From contig NZ_BSCT01000051.1 of NCBI RefSeq assembly GCF_030159255.1, forward strand, positions 1 to 42,368: 42,368 bases of DNA. The letters are read 5' to 3'. Positions within the stretch are counted from its first letter, which is position 1. Each line of letters opens with the position of its first letter. The notes under the pieces were generated by a model. The model was not told the origin of the DNA, did not search any database, and worked only from the letters and a program-made list of their open reading frames with translations. Shown here piece by piece: positions 15,931 to 24,099 of this stretch. Origin of the DNA: Bradyrhizobium sp. SSBR45G (lineage in GTDB: Bacteria; Pseudomonadota; Alphaproteobacteria; Rhizobiales; Xanthobacteraceae). The position numbers and the translations under genes are program-made.

Positions 15931-18027
15931 TCAGAAGCGCTGGAAGTCGCCGTCGCGATCATCCCCGCCATGGTCGAGATTGAACGCGAAGCCCGGCCCG
16001 CCTGCCGCAACCCGTGCGGTCCGCGCCGGCTTGGCCGTCGTCGCAGGCCTCTTGCCGCGATCGGCCGCGGCCATGGCCGAAGCCTTGGCGCGCAGTTGCA
16101 CGACGGCGCGGTCGATCGGCGGTTCGGCCGGTTCTGACGGAGCCGAGCCTGCGCCGCCGATCCGGAAGAACGAGATGGCCGATTGCAACTGCTCGGCCTG
16201 CGACGCCAGTTCCTCCGATGTTGCAGAGACCTGCTCGGAGGCGCTCGCATTCTGCTGGCCGACCTGGTCGAGCTGCTGGATGGCCTGGTTGATCTGCGCC
16301 GAGCCGACGTCTTGCTCGCGACAGGCGGCGCTGATCTCGACCACGAGCTCCGCCGTCCGCTTGATGTCGGGCACCAGCTTGGCCAGCATGATCCCGGCGT
16401 CCTGCGCCACCTTCACGGTCTCGCTGGACAGCTGCCCGATCTCGGTTGCGGCGGCCTGGCTGCGTTCCGCAAGCTTGCGGACTTCGGAAGCGACAACGGC
16501 AAAACCCTTGCCGTGCTCGCCGGCGCGCGCGGCCTCGACCGCGGCGTTGAGCGCCAGCAGGTCGGTCTGCCGGGCGATCTCCTGGACGATCGTGATCTTG
16601 CCGGCGATCGTCTGCATCGCCTCGACGGCTCGGCCCACGGCGGAACCGCTGGCTTCCGCATCCTTGGCGGACTGCGCCGCGATCCGTTCGGTCTGGCTGG
16701 CGTTCTCGGCGTTCTGCTTCACGTTCGCTGCCATCTCCTCCATCGAGGAGGACGCCTCCTCGGCCGAGGACGCCTGCTCGGTTGCGCCCTGCGACAGCTG
16801 CTCGGCGCTGGCCGAAAGCTCCTGGCTGCCGGCGGAGACGTTATGCGCCGCCGTCATCGCGTCGCCGACGATCTGGCGCAGTTTCTCCGACATCGTATTG
16901 AGCGAGGTGACGAGATCGCCGACCTCGTCGTTGCTGGAAACCTTCAGCGTCTGGGTCAGGTCGCCCTCGGCCACGGCGCTGGCAAGCCCGACGGCGCGGC
17001 CCAGCGCCCGGCTGATGCTCAATGCGATCCAGAGGGCGGAGGCCAATGCGATCACCAGGGAGGCGACGATGATGCTCATCATGATCGTCTTCGCGCGCGC
17101 GCCGTCCTGCTCGGCGTCGGCGGCGATATCGGCCATCGCCTTCCGGACATAGGCGATGTAGTCGCTCGACGTTGCCATGGCGGCGTCGGCGTTCGCCTTG
17201 GCGTCGGTCGCGGCGAGCATGGCGGCGCGGATGTTGCCGCCTTCCTTCACGATCTCGGCAACCCGGGACATTGCTTTGGTCAGGCGGTCGGTCTGGGTCA
17301 CCAGCGCGGCCGGCGACAGGCTGGCGGCGGCGAGCGCACCGCCTGCGCGCTGCACGGCCGTACGTAGCGCCTCCATATCCGACATTTGCGCCTTGATGAT
17401 CGCGTTGAGATCGTCGAGGCTGGACGCGTAGAACGACAGCGACATCTGGTTCTGTGCGGCTTCGCTCTGTTTCCGGATCGTCTCCAGGGCCAGCAGCGCA
17501 TTGCTGCGCTCGACCGAGGGCGCGGCACGGCCGGCGTCGGCCGCAAGGCCATCGACCACCGCGGTGAAGTCCTTCAGGATCGGCAGCCCCTCCGCCGTCC
17601 AGACCTGGAAGCCGCGATTGTTCGAGTTCATCGTGCCGAACTTGATGATCTCGTCCTCGGTCGCGTTCATCTTGTCATAGGCCGCCGAGAACTTGTCGAG
17701 CAGCTTCCTGCCGGCTTCGGTCGCGACCGCATAGACTTCATCACGCACGCGCTTGGCTTCGACGCGGTTCTGCTTCACGTCCGCCGCGATTTTCGCCGAC
17801 TCCGCATCCGTCGAGGCGATGATGATGTCGCGCTCGTAGCGCGTCTGCTGCAGGATGTAGTTCTGCAACTGCCCGGCCTTGTCGATCCGGACAGCGCGCT
17901 GTACCAGGACGTCCGACGTGTCCGCGAGCTGTGTCAGCTTCGTGTACGCCACGCCTCCGGTGACCATCGACAGCACGATGATCGCGCCGAATGCGCTGGC
18001 CAGCTTTGCCTTGATCGTAAATCTCAT
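15931..18027 (-). CDS. Methyl-accepting chemotaxis protein (long sensor) with CheR-tether tail
   Basis: A 698-residue receptor with TM1 near 8-28, an all-helical periplasmic domain of nearly 300 residues, TM2 (about 320-342; MMSIIVASLVIALASALWIA) and HAMP. The signalling domain has tip LLALNAAVEAARAGEHGKGF. The sensor size suits a helical bimodular (HBM-like) module, inferred from length and helicity. The C-terminus is DFQRF, matching the x-aromatic-x-x-aromatic pentapeptide that binds CheR in high-abundance receptors. It starts 29 bases after cheW; 202 bases separate it from the second MCP. Confidence 0.93.
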   Translation of the reverse strand: MRFTIKAKLASAFGAIIVLSMVTGGVAYTKLTQLADTSDVLVQRAVRIDKAGQLQNYILQQTRYERDIIIASTDAESAKIAADVKQNRVEAKRVRDEVYAVATEAGRKLLDKFSAAYDKMNATEDEIIKFGTMNSNNRGFQVWTAEGLPILKDFTAVVDGLAADAGRAAPSVERSNALLALETIRKQSEAAQNQMSLSFYASSLDDLNAIIKAQMSDMEALRTAVQRAGGALAAASLSPAALVTQTDRLTKAMSRVAEIVKEGGNIRAAMLAATDAKANADAAMATSSDYIAYVRKAMADIAADAEQDGARAKTIMMSIIVASLVIALASALWIALSISRALGRAVGLASAVAEGDLTQTLKVSSNDEVGDLVTSLNTMSEKLRQIVGDAMTAAHNVSAGSQELSASAEQLSQGATEQASSAEEASSSMEEMAANVKQNAENASQTERIAAQSAKDAEASGSAVGRAVEAMQTIAGKITIVQEIARQTDLLALNAAVEAARAGEHGKGFAVVASEVRKLAERSQAAATEIGQLSSETVKVAQDAGIMLAKLVPDIKRTAELVVEISAACREQDVGSAQINQAIQQLDQVGQQNASASEQVSATSEELASQAEQLQSAISFFRIGGAGSAPSEPAEPPIDRAVVQLRAKASAMAAADRGKRPATTAKPARTARVAAGGPGFAFNLDHGGDDRDGDFQRF

Positions 18028-18056
18028 GATAGCCCTCTTGTGCCCCGCACGGATCT

Positions 18057-18524
18057 CTAGTGGAGGATCCGCTCGATGTTCGGAACGATGACGAACTCGT
18101 CACGCCATTTGGTGATGAAGCGGATGAACTCCGACTTCCAGCTGACGCCGACACGCGGCGTCTGTTGCGTATCGCAGCGCGAGATCTCGGTCACCTCGTA
18201 GACCTTGTCGGCGGTCAGGCCGACCAGCACGGGCTCGTTGTCGATCTGGGTTTCGATGACCACGATCCGCGTATCGGTCGAGGCGTCGGTCAGCGGCATG
18301 CCGAAGCGAAGCCGCAGGTCCGCCAATGGCACGATGTTGCCCCGGACGTTGATGATGCTGTGGACGAACGGCTTGGCGCCGGCCACTCTCGTCGCCGGGA
18401 CGGGATCGATGATCTCGCGGACGATGGCGGCATCGAGCGCGAACTTCTCGTCGCCCAGGCCGATCATGACGACCTGGATCGTCTGGTCGCCATCAACTGC
18501 TGCGTGCTCGCTCTGCTGAGTCAT
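18057..18524 (-). CDS. cheW: Chemotaxis coupling protein CheW (upstream copy)
   Basis: A 155-residue single-domain CheW. The core includes VVMIGLGDEKFALDAAIVREI, SIINVRGNIVPLADLRLRFG with the conserved NVRG/DLR turn, and LVGLTADKVYEVTEI. Its ATG overlaps the cheA stop (TGATGA), so the two are coupled and the protein is the likely direct partner of this CheA. It differs clearly in sequence from the second CheW at 13332-13820. Confidence 0.95.
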   Translation of the reverse strand: MTQQSEHAAVDGDQTIQVVMIGLGDEKFALDAAIVREIIDPVPATRVAGAKPFVHSIINVRGNIVPLADLRLRFGMPLTDASTDTRIVVIETQIDNEPVLVGLTADKVYEVTEISRCDTQQTPRVGVSWKSEFIRFITKWRDEFVIVPNIERILH

Positions 18525-20584
18525 CAGGCCGCCTCGTTCAGATGTTGCTTGTCGGCATGCGCCTGCGCCAGCGCGACCAGTTGGACGACATCGAGGATCA
18601 ATGCTGCCGTGCCGTCGCCGAGAATGGTGGCGCCGGAGAAGATCGTGACGTCGGAATGCAGCTTGGAGAGCGACTTGATCACGGTCTGATGGCTGCCGAT
18701 GATCTGGTCGGCGACGAGGCCGACGCGCGTCTCGCCGGTCGAGACGATGATGGTCTTCTGATACTCATCCGGCGAGCCGCTGGCCTGCAGGATGTCGCGC
18801 AGCATCAGGAACGGCACGAGATCGCCGCGGATGTTGAGGAAGTTGCGTCCGCGTGCGCGCTGGTCGTCGGCGGTGAGCTCGACGCATTCCTCCACGGCTG
18901 ACAGCGGAATGATGTAGCGGCCTTCGCCGACCCGGATCATCAGGCCCTCGATGATGGCGAGCGTCAGCGGCAGGCGCAGCGTGACGGTGGTGCCTTCGCC
19001 CGGCTTGGTGGCCATGTCGATCGAGCCGCGCATGGTCTCGATGGTGCGCTTGACCACGTCCATGCCGACGCCGCGGCCGGACAGCGCCGAGATCGTCTGC
19101 GCCGTCGAGAAGCCGGGATGGAACAGGAACTGGTGGATGTCGGCGTCCGGCAGCTCTGCGCCGGGCGCGAGCAGTCCCTGCTCCTCGGCCTTGGCGCGGA
19201 TGCGCGCCGTGTTGAGGCCGGCGCCGTTGTCGCGCACCGTGACCAGCACCTGCGCCCCGGAGTGGATCGCGTGCAGCTCGATGCGGCCCTTCTCGGTCTT
19301 GCCGGCGGCGTTGCGCGCGTCGGTCTGCTCGATGCCGTGATCGATCGCGTTGCGAATCAGATGGACGAGCGGATCCGCCAGGCCTTCGATCATGGTCTTG
19401 TCGAGCTCGGTGTCCTCGCCCGATGTGATCAGGTCGACCGGCTTGGAGAGATCACGCGACAGGTCATGGACCAGGCGGCGGAAGCGGCCGAACAGCGAGC
19501 CGATCGGCACCATGCGCGCGCCCATCGTGGTGTCGCGCAGGCTGCCGGCGAGGCGCTCGATCTCCTCGGCAATGAGCTTGATGGATGCGTCGGAGCTCGC
19601 GGCCGCGAGCTGGCTCAACCGCGCCTGCGCGATCACCAACTCGCCGACCCGGTCCATCATCTCGTCAAGGCGACGGGCCTGCACGCGAACGGTCGCGATG
19701 GCGCGGTCGTCGCTGCGCTTGGTTTCCTCGCGGCGTGGGTCCGGTGCCCGCTCGGCTTCCTTGGTCTTCGCTGCTGGCGGCTCCGCGGCCGCGGCGTGCG
19801 GTTCGGGCGCTCTCATTGGCGGCTGAGCCGCGGGCTCGGCCGGATGCGACAGATCGCTCCGCGACAACGGCGTCGCCGTGAGCGTCATCTCGTCGATGAC
19901 GAACATGAAGATGTCTTCGATGACCTCGCGGCCGCAGGACGCGTGCAGCGTCACGTCCCATGTCAGGTAGCAGTCCTCCGGCTCGAGCGCGTCGAGCAGC
20001 GGGATGTCGTCGGTCAGTGCGATGGCGAAGCAGGGACCGAGCTTGCTGAGATCGTCGAGGAAGTTGAGCGGATTCGAGCCGTTTCGGAGAATGTGCGACT
20101 CGAACTCCAGATGGAGGCGCCAGCCTGCCACGGCCGTGTCGTCGTCCGTGCCGCGGTCCGTCGCGGCCGGTGCGCCGGCCGGTTGCAGCGGCGGCGACTC
20201 CATGACCGCGCTCGGTGAGACGAAGCGTCGGAGGTCGTCGAGGATGCCGTCGCCGATGATCGTGTCGGTGCTGTCAGGCGCTTCGATCAGGGCGCGAATG
20301 TAGTCCTTGGCCGCGAGCGCCACGGTAATGAGCTCGCGCGTCGGCGCGATCTCGCCCTTGCGGACGCGATCGAAGGCGGTCTCGAACTCATGCGTAAAGT
20401 TCGCCACCTTGTCGAAGCCAAACATCGCGCCCGACCCCTTGATGGTGTGCAGGGCACGGAACGCGCTGTCGACGAGTTCGCGGTCGTCGGGCTTTTCGCA
20501 CAGGTCCAGCAGCGCGCCTTCGAGGGTCTCGAACAGCTCGGCGGCTTCCTGCCGGAAGGATTCGGTCCAGTCGGGGCTGCTCAT
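18524..20584 (-). CDS. cheA: Chemotaxis histidine kinase CheA
   Basis: CheA autophosphorylates when receptors signal and passes phosphate to CheY and CheB. The 686-residue protein has an Hpt domain with the acceptor His near 46 (ALHTIKGSGAMF), a P2-like region, and an Ala/Pro/Glu-rich linker (about 245-295). Next comes the P3 dimerisation helix pair and the ATPase core (N-box HLIRNAIDHGIE, G1 DNGAGLN, G2 GRGVGMDVVK). The CheW-like P5 domain is last. Its ATG overlaps the cheY stop (ATGA) and its stop overlaps the cheW ATG. Confidence 0.97.
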   Translation of the reverse strand: MSSPDWTESFRQEAAELFETLEGALLDLCEKPDDRELVDSAFRALHTIKGSGAMFGFDKVANFTHEFETAFDRVRKGEIAPTRELITVALAAKDYIRALIEAPDSTDTIIGDGILDDLRRFVSPSAVMESPPLQPAGAPAATDRGTDDDTAVAGWRLHLEFESHILRNGSNPLNFLDDLSKLGPCFAIALTDDIPLLDALEPEDCYLTWDVTLHASCGREVIEDIFMFVIDEMTLTATPLSRSDLSHPAEPAAQPPMRAPEPHAAAAEPPAAKTKEAERAPDPRREETKRSDDRAIATVRVQARRLDEMMDRVGELVIAQARLSQLAAASSDASIKLIAEEIERLAGSLRDTTMGARMVPIGSLFGRFRRLVHDLSRDLSKPVDLITSGEDTELDKTMIEGLADPLVHLIRNAIDHGIEQTDARNAAGKTEKGRIELHAIHSGAQVLVTVRDNGAGLNTARIRAKAEEQGLLAPGAELPDADIHQFLFHPGFSTAQTISALSGRGVGMDVVKRTIETMRGSIDMATKPGEGTTVTLRLPLTLAIIEGLMIRVGEGRYIIPLSAVEECVELTADDQRARGRNFLNIRGDLVPFLMLRDILQASGSPDEYQKTIIVSTGETRVGLVADQIIGSHQTVIKSLSKLHSDVTIFSGATILGDGTAALILDVVQLVALAQAHADKQHLNEAA

Positions 20585-20946
20585 GGGCGCACCAGCCTCG
20601 CGACGATCGTGGCGAGCTGCTCGGGCCGGAACGGCTTGGTGATCCAGCCGGTCGCGCCCGCGTCCTTGGCTTCGGACTTCATCGTGTCGTTGGATTCGGT
20701 GGTGAGGAAGATGATCGGCAGCCCGCTGAAGCAGGCTTGGCCGCGCAGCGCGCGGATCAGCTCCAGCCCGTTCAGGACAGGCATGTTGAGGTCGGTGATC
20801 ACCATGTCCGGGCGGCTCGATTGCGCCTGCGCCAGGCCCGCGCGGCCGTCAGCGGCCTCGATCACCGTGTGGCCGGCAGGCTCGAGCGCGACCTTGATGG
20901 TCTGACGAATGCTCGGCGAATCGTCGACTGCGAGGATCGTAGCCAT
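20581..20946 (-). CDS. cheY: Chemotaxis response regulator CheY
   Basis: A 121-residue single receiver domain. It has the acidic pair in LAVDDSPSIRQ (8-9), phospho-acceptor Asp 52 in VITDLNMPVLNG, Thr in FLTTESND, and Lys in WITKPF. The expected role is binding the flagellar switch or acting as a phosphate sink. The longer open frame upstream is the STAS gene read out of frame. It overlaps the STAS stop by one base (TGATG) and cheA by four. Confidence 0.95.
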   Translation of the reverse strand: MATILAVDDSPSIRQTIKVALEPAGHTVIEAADGRAGLAQAQSSRPDMVITDLNMPVLNGLELIRALRGQACFSGLPIIFLTTESNDTMKSEAKDAGATGWITKPFRPEQLATIVARLVRP

Positions 20947-21269
20947 CAGATGCCGTCTTTCTTGTACGCGAAATGACGATCGACTGCGGCATCGCCGGCA
21001 AATCCCGCGCGACGAATGGCGTTGCGCAACACCTCCGACGGCGCCGTCAGGGCGACCGCGCGTCCCTGGTCTCGTCCGGTCTTCGCCGTCGAGATGAGGA
21101 GTTGGATCGAGGTGACGTCGGCCTTGTCGACGCATGAGCCGTCGATCTCGAGTGCGGCACGTTGTCCGAACGCGTCGCGGATCATTTCGTGGACTTCCCG
21201 GATTGCCGCAATGCTGCAATCCGCCGGTAGTTTTACGGCCTCTTTCGACTTCAGATACTCAGACACCAT
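20946..21269 (-). CDS. STAS-domain protein at the head of the che operon
   Basis: A 107-residue protein resembling anti-sigma-factor-antagonist and MlaB-type STAS domains. The pattern runs from a leading strand (AVKLPADCSIAAIREVHEMI) through AALEIDGSCVDKADVTSIQLL to a C-terminal helix pair, with IDGSCVDKADVTSIQLL corresponding to the usual hDxxxVxxxDxxGlqLL segment. A Ser is present in the region usually phosphorylated. STAS proteins sit at the head of several alternative che clusters and may feed a partner-switch signal into CheA. GGAG lies 6 bases before ATG 21269. Confidence 0.8.
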   Translation of the reverse strand: MVSEYLKSKEAVKLPADCSIAAIREVHEMIRDAFGQRAALEIDGSCVDKADVTSIQLLISTAKTGRDQGRAVALTAPSEVLRNAIRRAGFAGDAAVDRHFAYKKDGI

Positions 21270-21515
21270 TACGTCTCCAGCGGGAACGTCACGGCGGCAT
21301 CGTGCAGGACGAGAATTAGAGATTCGCTAAAACGCATCAGACTTTTCAGGCAATCGGATAACTCAAATGATCCCGATCAACTAATAAGTAGATCGCGGTG
21401 CAGATCTCCCCGGAGAACTACGGTGCGGCAGCCTCTTCGCGGCCTGGCGAATGGATGATGCGATTCCGCGGCTCTTCAGTCCCGTGGCAGATGCTGACGT
21501 CAGTGCCTGCGCGCG
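21270..21515. promoter_or_regulatory. Upstream region of the che operon
   Basis: This 246-base gap precedes the che operon (minus strand) and is visibly AT-richer than its neighbours between about 21310 and 21395. It contains a dyad TGATC-CC-GATCA at 21368-21379 that could be an operator. No convincing -35/-10 pair was found. Confidence 0.4.
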
Positions 21516-21713
21516 TCAGGACGGTTGTTTCAACAGCCGATCGATCAGCTGAACGACAGCCTCTTCCAATTCAGCCGGCGAGTCGATCGTGATGCCATCC
21601 GTGTAGTACTGCCCGACGGGGTGGCCGATGCCGATGGCCGTGAGACCGATATCCCCGGTCCGCTCGATCTGCTCGGTGACATCGCGCAGATGACGAACCA
21701 GCGGCCCGATCAC
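21516..21713 (-). pseudogene. CobT-like C-terminal VWA fragment abutting draT
   Basis: The last 65 residues before the stop at 21516 resemble the end of the CobT VWA domain (cobaltochelatase subunit): RHLRDVTEQIERTGDIGLTA, IGIGHPVGQYYTDGITID, then an ELEEAVVQLIDRLL helix. Upstream of GTG 21713 the same frame is only the draT sequence out of frame, so the ATPase-linked and MIDAS parts of CobT are absent. The GTG overlaps the draT stop. It is either a relic of a truncated cobT-like gene or a small coupled peptide. Being too short to fold as a full VWA favours a relic. Confidence 0.6.
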
Positions 21714-22543
21714 ACATAGTCGACGCTGACGCGCGTGTCGCCGCCGATCACCAGAAATTCGCCTTCGCCCTTCAGCGCGTGCGACGACAGGAGGCTGTTG
21801 AAGAACACGATCTTGCTCACCGGAATCCTGGCGGTGAGAATCATGTCGCCAAAGCAGCCGGCGGTGTCGCGGTCCGACGAAAACGAGACGAGATTGTTGA
21901 GCCGGATCACCGCCTCGCGCCGCGCCGTCCGCTCGACGATCCAATGCTCGTCGAACGCGTTGACGCCGCGATGCAGCGTGAGATGCGTCTCGCCAGGGAA
22001 GGCGAAGCGGCGGATCGCCCATTGGCAGAATTCGAACAGCAGGTCGAGCTGCACCCAGATCGCATTGTTGTGGAAGCGGCTCGACATCTTCTCCTCGACA
22101 TAGGTCGTCCAGGCCCGGCTCGCGACGAGCGCGATGACCTCCTTGTGGAACGAAGGGCCGAGGCCGAAGCGGCTCTCGACCCAGCCTTTCAGAACGGCGC
22201 CTTCCGGGCCGTTGCTGTCGAAGCCCCAGCCCTGGATCAGCCGCAGGAACGACGAGCGAAAGCGCCGCTGGCCACTGGACACGGCTGCGCGCTGCTCCGG
22301 ATCAAGGCCGAACATCGCCATCATGTAGGTCGAAAACGCCTGTCCGGCTTCGCTGAGATCCTCGGCCTGGTCGAGCATCGTGAACAAGCTGGGGTTCATC
22401 TCGGTGACGCCCCAGATGTGCAGCGGCACCGCCGTCTCGTTGAAGGCGCAGCTCGCCAGCCACTCGGAGGGACGCCCCACCAGATTGGTCGAATGGCCGA
22501 TGCCGCGCCGTGATGATCGTGCTGAGTCCCTCATGGCGGACAT
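21710..22543 (-). CDS. draT: NAD(+)--dinitrogen-reductase ADP-ribosyltransferase DraT
   Basis: DraT switches nitrogenase off by ADP-ribosylating an Arg of the Fe protein (NifH) when ammonium or darkness is sensed. The 277-residue product carries the family stretches GHSTNLVGRPSEWLASCAFN, YMMAMFGLD, RRFRSSFLRLIQGWGFDSN, YVEEKMSSRFHNNAIW and LLFEFCQW. A likely R-S-E catalytic set is HRG (Arg near 192), LVSFSS (about 219-224) and KGEGEFLVIGG (Glu near 260-262). No draG and no nif gene is in the window. ATG 22543 is used; ATG 22534 is an alternative, and neither has a clear Shine-Dalgarno. Confidence 0.95.
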   Translation of the reverse strand: MSAMRDSARSSRRGIGHSTNLVGRPSEWLASCAFNETAVPLHIWGVTEMNPSLFTMLDQAEDLSEAGQAFSTYMMAMFGLDPEQRAAVSSGQRRFRSSFLRLIQGWGFDSNGPEGAVLKGWVESRFGLGPSFHKEVIALVASRAWTTYVEEKMSSRFHNNAIWVQLDLLFEFCQWAIRRFAFPGETHLTLHRGVNAFDEHWIVERTARREAVIRLNNLVSFSSDRDTAGCFGDMILTARIPVSKIVFFNSLLSSHALKGEGEFLVIGGDTRVSVDYV

Positions 22544-22619
22544 GATGCCGTCTTATGCCGCGGTGGGGAAGGTCCCGTTGAGGGGCCTTCGAACGAGATC
22601 CTCGTTGATTGGCCGCAGC

Positions 22620-23447
22620 TCAGCTGCAGCCGCCGCATCCGCCGCCGCCCCCGCCATCTCCGCCGCCGCCACATCCGCCGCCCGTCGAGCCGCCGCCGCT
22701 GCCGAGCGTTTGCGAGGTCGCCAGCACCGAGGCATAGGCGGAGCCGGAGAGCACCACGGCGCCCGACAGGGCCACGGCGATCAGCAGCTCGTGGTCGCGC
22801 GGTGCGCGCGCGGCGCGGGCGTGAGACGCCTTGTAGCTCTGGAGCGCGTCGTTGCCGGCGCGGGTCCGCGTCGGCGCCTTCGTCATCTCGTAGGCGACGT
22901 AGCAGGTCGCCGCCATCAGGACGAGGAGGAAGCCGACCGGGTGATGCCGCTCGGTGCCGACCACCACCTTGATGGTGCCGAGCAGCAGGAGCGCTGCGAT
23001 CAAGGCCAGCGCGGCGCTGCGGAAGGCAGTCAGCTGGGGAGCGGTCGGCGCGTAGCCGAGCGCCTGCAGCCGTTGCTTGACACGCTCGGCGAGCGGCCCC
23101 AGCGCGCTCTGGAATTCCTTGCGCGTCATCTCGGAACGCAGCTTGAGGTGAGGCGGACGGTCGATCAGTCCGGCCAGCGGCGCCTGGTCGGACACCGTGA
23201 TCCTGTGATTGCGCGGCGTGAAGGTTGCGGCGTTCTTCGCGGCAAGGCCGAGCAGCACCGCGTCGCCGAGACGGTGTTCGCCGCCGGCGAGATAAGCGAG
23301 CTCGAGCTCGCGCAAGGCACGGATCGTGGTCGCGGCTGGACCGATCATGCGGCGGCCGAGACCGACGAGCCCGAACACGATGACCGCGCTGGTCGCATAG
23401 AGCAGCAGGAATGGGCCGGCCGTCCAGTCGAACGGATTGAGCGCCAT
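22620..23447 (-). CDS. TIGR04222-type membrane protein with Gly/Cys-rich tail
   Basis: A 275-residue protein with an N-terminal membrane helix (about 12-32), a soluble stretch of about 110 residues, and two or three further helices (about 143-162, 170-187, possibly 222-242). The tail of about 25 residues is almost only Gly with four Cys plus Ser (ending GGCGGCS). This layout fits the TIGR04222 family of unknown function. ATG 23447 is chosen because GAGGAG lies 6 bases upstream; ATG 23453 abuts that site. It begins 2 bases after the GRDP-like gene and is the last gene of the MoxR/VWA cassette. Confidence 0.8.
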   Translation of the reverse strand: MALNPFDWTAGPFLLLYATSAVIVFGLVGLGRRMIGPAATTIRALRELELAYLAGGEHRLGDAVLLGLAAKNAATFTPRNHRITVSDQAPLAGLIDRPPHLKLRSEMTRKEFQSALGPLAERVKQRLQALGYAPTAPQLTAFRSAALALIAALLLLGTIKVVVGTERHHPVGFLLVLMAATCYVAYEMTKAPTRTRAGNDALQSYKASHARAARAPRDHELLIAVALSGAVVLSGSAYASVLATSQTLGSGGGSTGGGCGGGGDGGGGGGCGGCS

Positions 23448-23449
23448 GT

Positions 23450-24004
23450 TCATCTCCTCAACAGTCGCCGCAGCCAAGCGCTTGGCCGCGGCAGGATGAG
23501 CCAATAGGTGCGGTCGGTGACATGATAGCGCGGGCCGGCGAAACGGAGATGTGTCGCCGGCCACAGATCGGGGCTGGGCGGACCGAAGAAGCGTTCGTGC
23601 AGCGCCAGGGTCTCGGCATATTGGCGGCGGTAGGTCATCTGCGCCTCCGGGCCGCCGGGGGTCGGATCGTGATGCAGCGGAGCCTGCAGCCGCTCGCCGC
23701 ACCAGGTGGTCCAATAGTCGCGCGAATAGATCAGGTGCTGATGCCAGACCTCGTCGACGGCCTCGCTCGGCGTCACCGGCGTCGGCGAGACCATCGCGAG
23801 GAAGCAGAAGCGGCGATAGGCCTCGATCGTGGCGCGCGCCTCGTCGAGGCTCCAGCCATGGTCGCGGGCCAGACGTTGGGTGAAGTTCAGCGGCGTGGCG
23901 GGCTCGAAATCATGCGCGGCGATGCGCCGCCACAGCTCCTGTCGCGCAGGCGTCCAGTCCGGCTCGTCGGCCTGGACGTCGACCTTGACCTGCGCGCGCA
24001 GCAC
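23450..24004 (-). CDS. GRDP-like (glycine-rich domain-containing protein-like) protein
   Basis: The product of about 184 residues contains SPTPVTPSEAVDEVWHQHL with the DxxWHxHL signature, then YSRDYWTTWCGE and TYRRQYAETLALHERFFG. These are hallmarks of the GRDP-like family, of unknown function, often beside TIGR04222 proteins. The start is uncertain. GTG 24004 has GGGAG 6 bases upstream. GTG 24028, TTG 24064 and GTG 24142 are in frame, the last overlapping the M48 gene. TTGGAA and TATGGT upstream (about 24064 and 24040) could form an internal promoter. Confidence 0.75.
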   Translation of the reverse strand: MLRAQVKVDVQADEPDWTPARQELWRRIAAHDFEPATPLNFTQRLARDHGWSLDEARATIEAYRRFCFLAMVSPTPVTPSEAVDEVWHQHLIYSRDYWTTWCGERLQAPLHHDPTPGGPEAQMTYRRQYAETLALHERFFGPPSPDLWPATHLRFAGPRYHVTDRTYWLILPRPSAWLRRLLRR

Positions 24005-24099
24005 CGAAAGCTCCCGGAGATCGTGCACGACGAGACCATAGCATGGAAGCGCGTGCAGTTCCAATGGCGGGCCGGCGCCGCAGGCGGCTATGCTGAATA

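Noticed and set aside
16183..17367. Long plus-strand frame across the MCP gene
   Set aside because: It is antisense to a well-supported MCP; composition is Leu/Gly/Arg-rich filler.
21714..22022. Longer CobT-like frame reaching into draT
   Set aside because: The upstream part is draT out of frame; only the last 65 codons resemble CobT.
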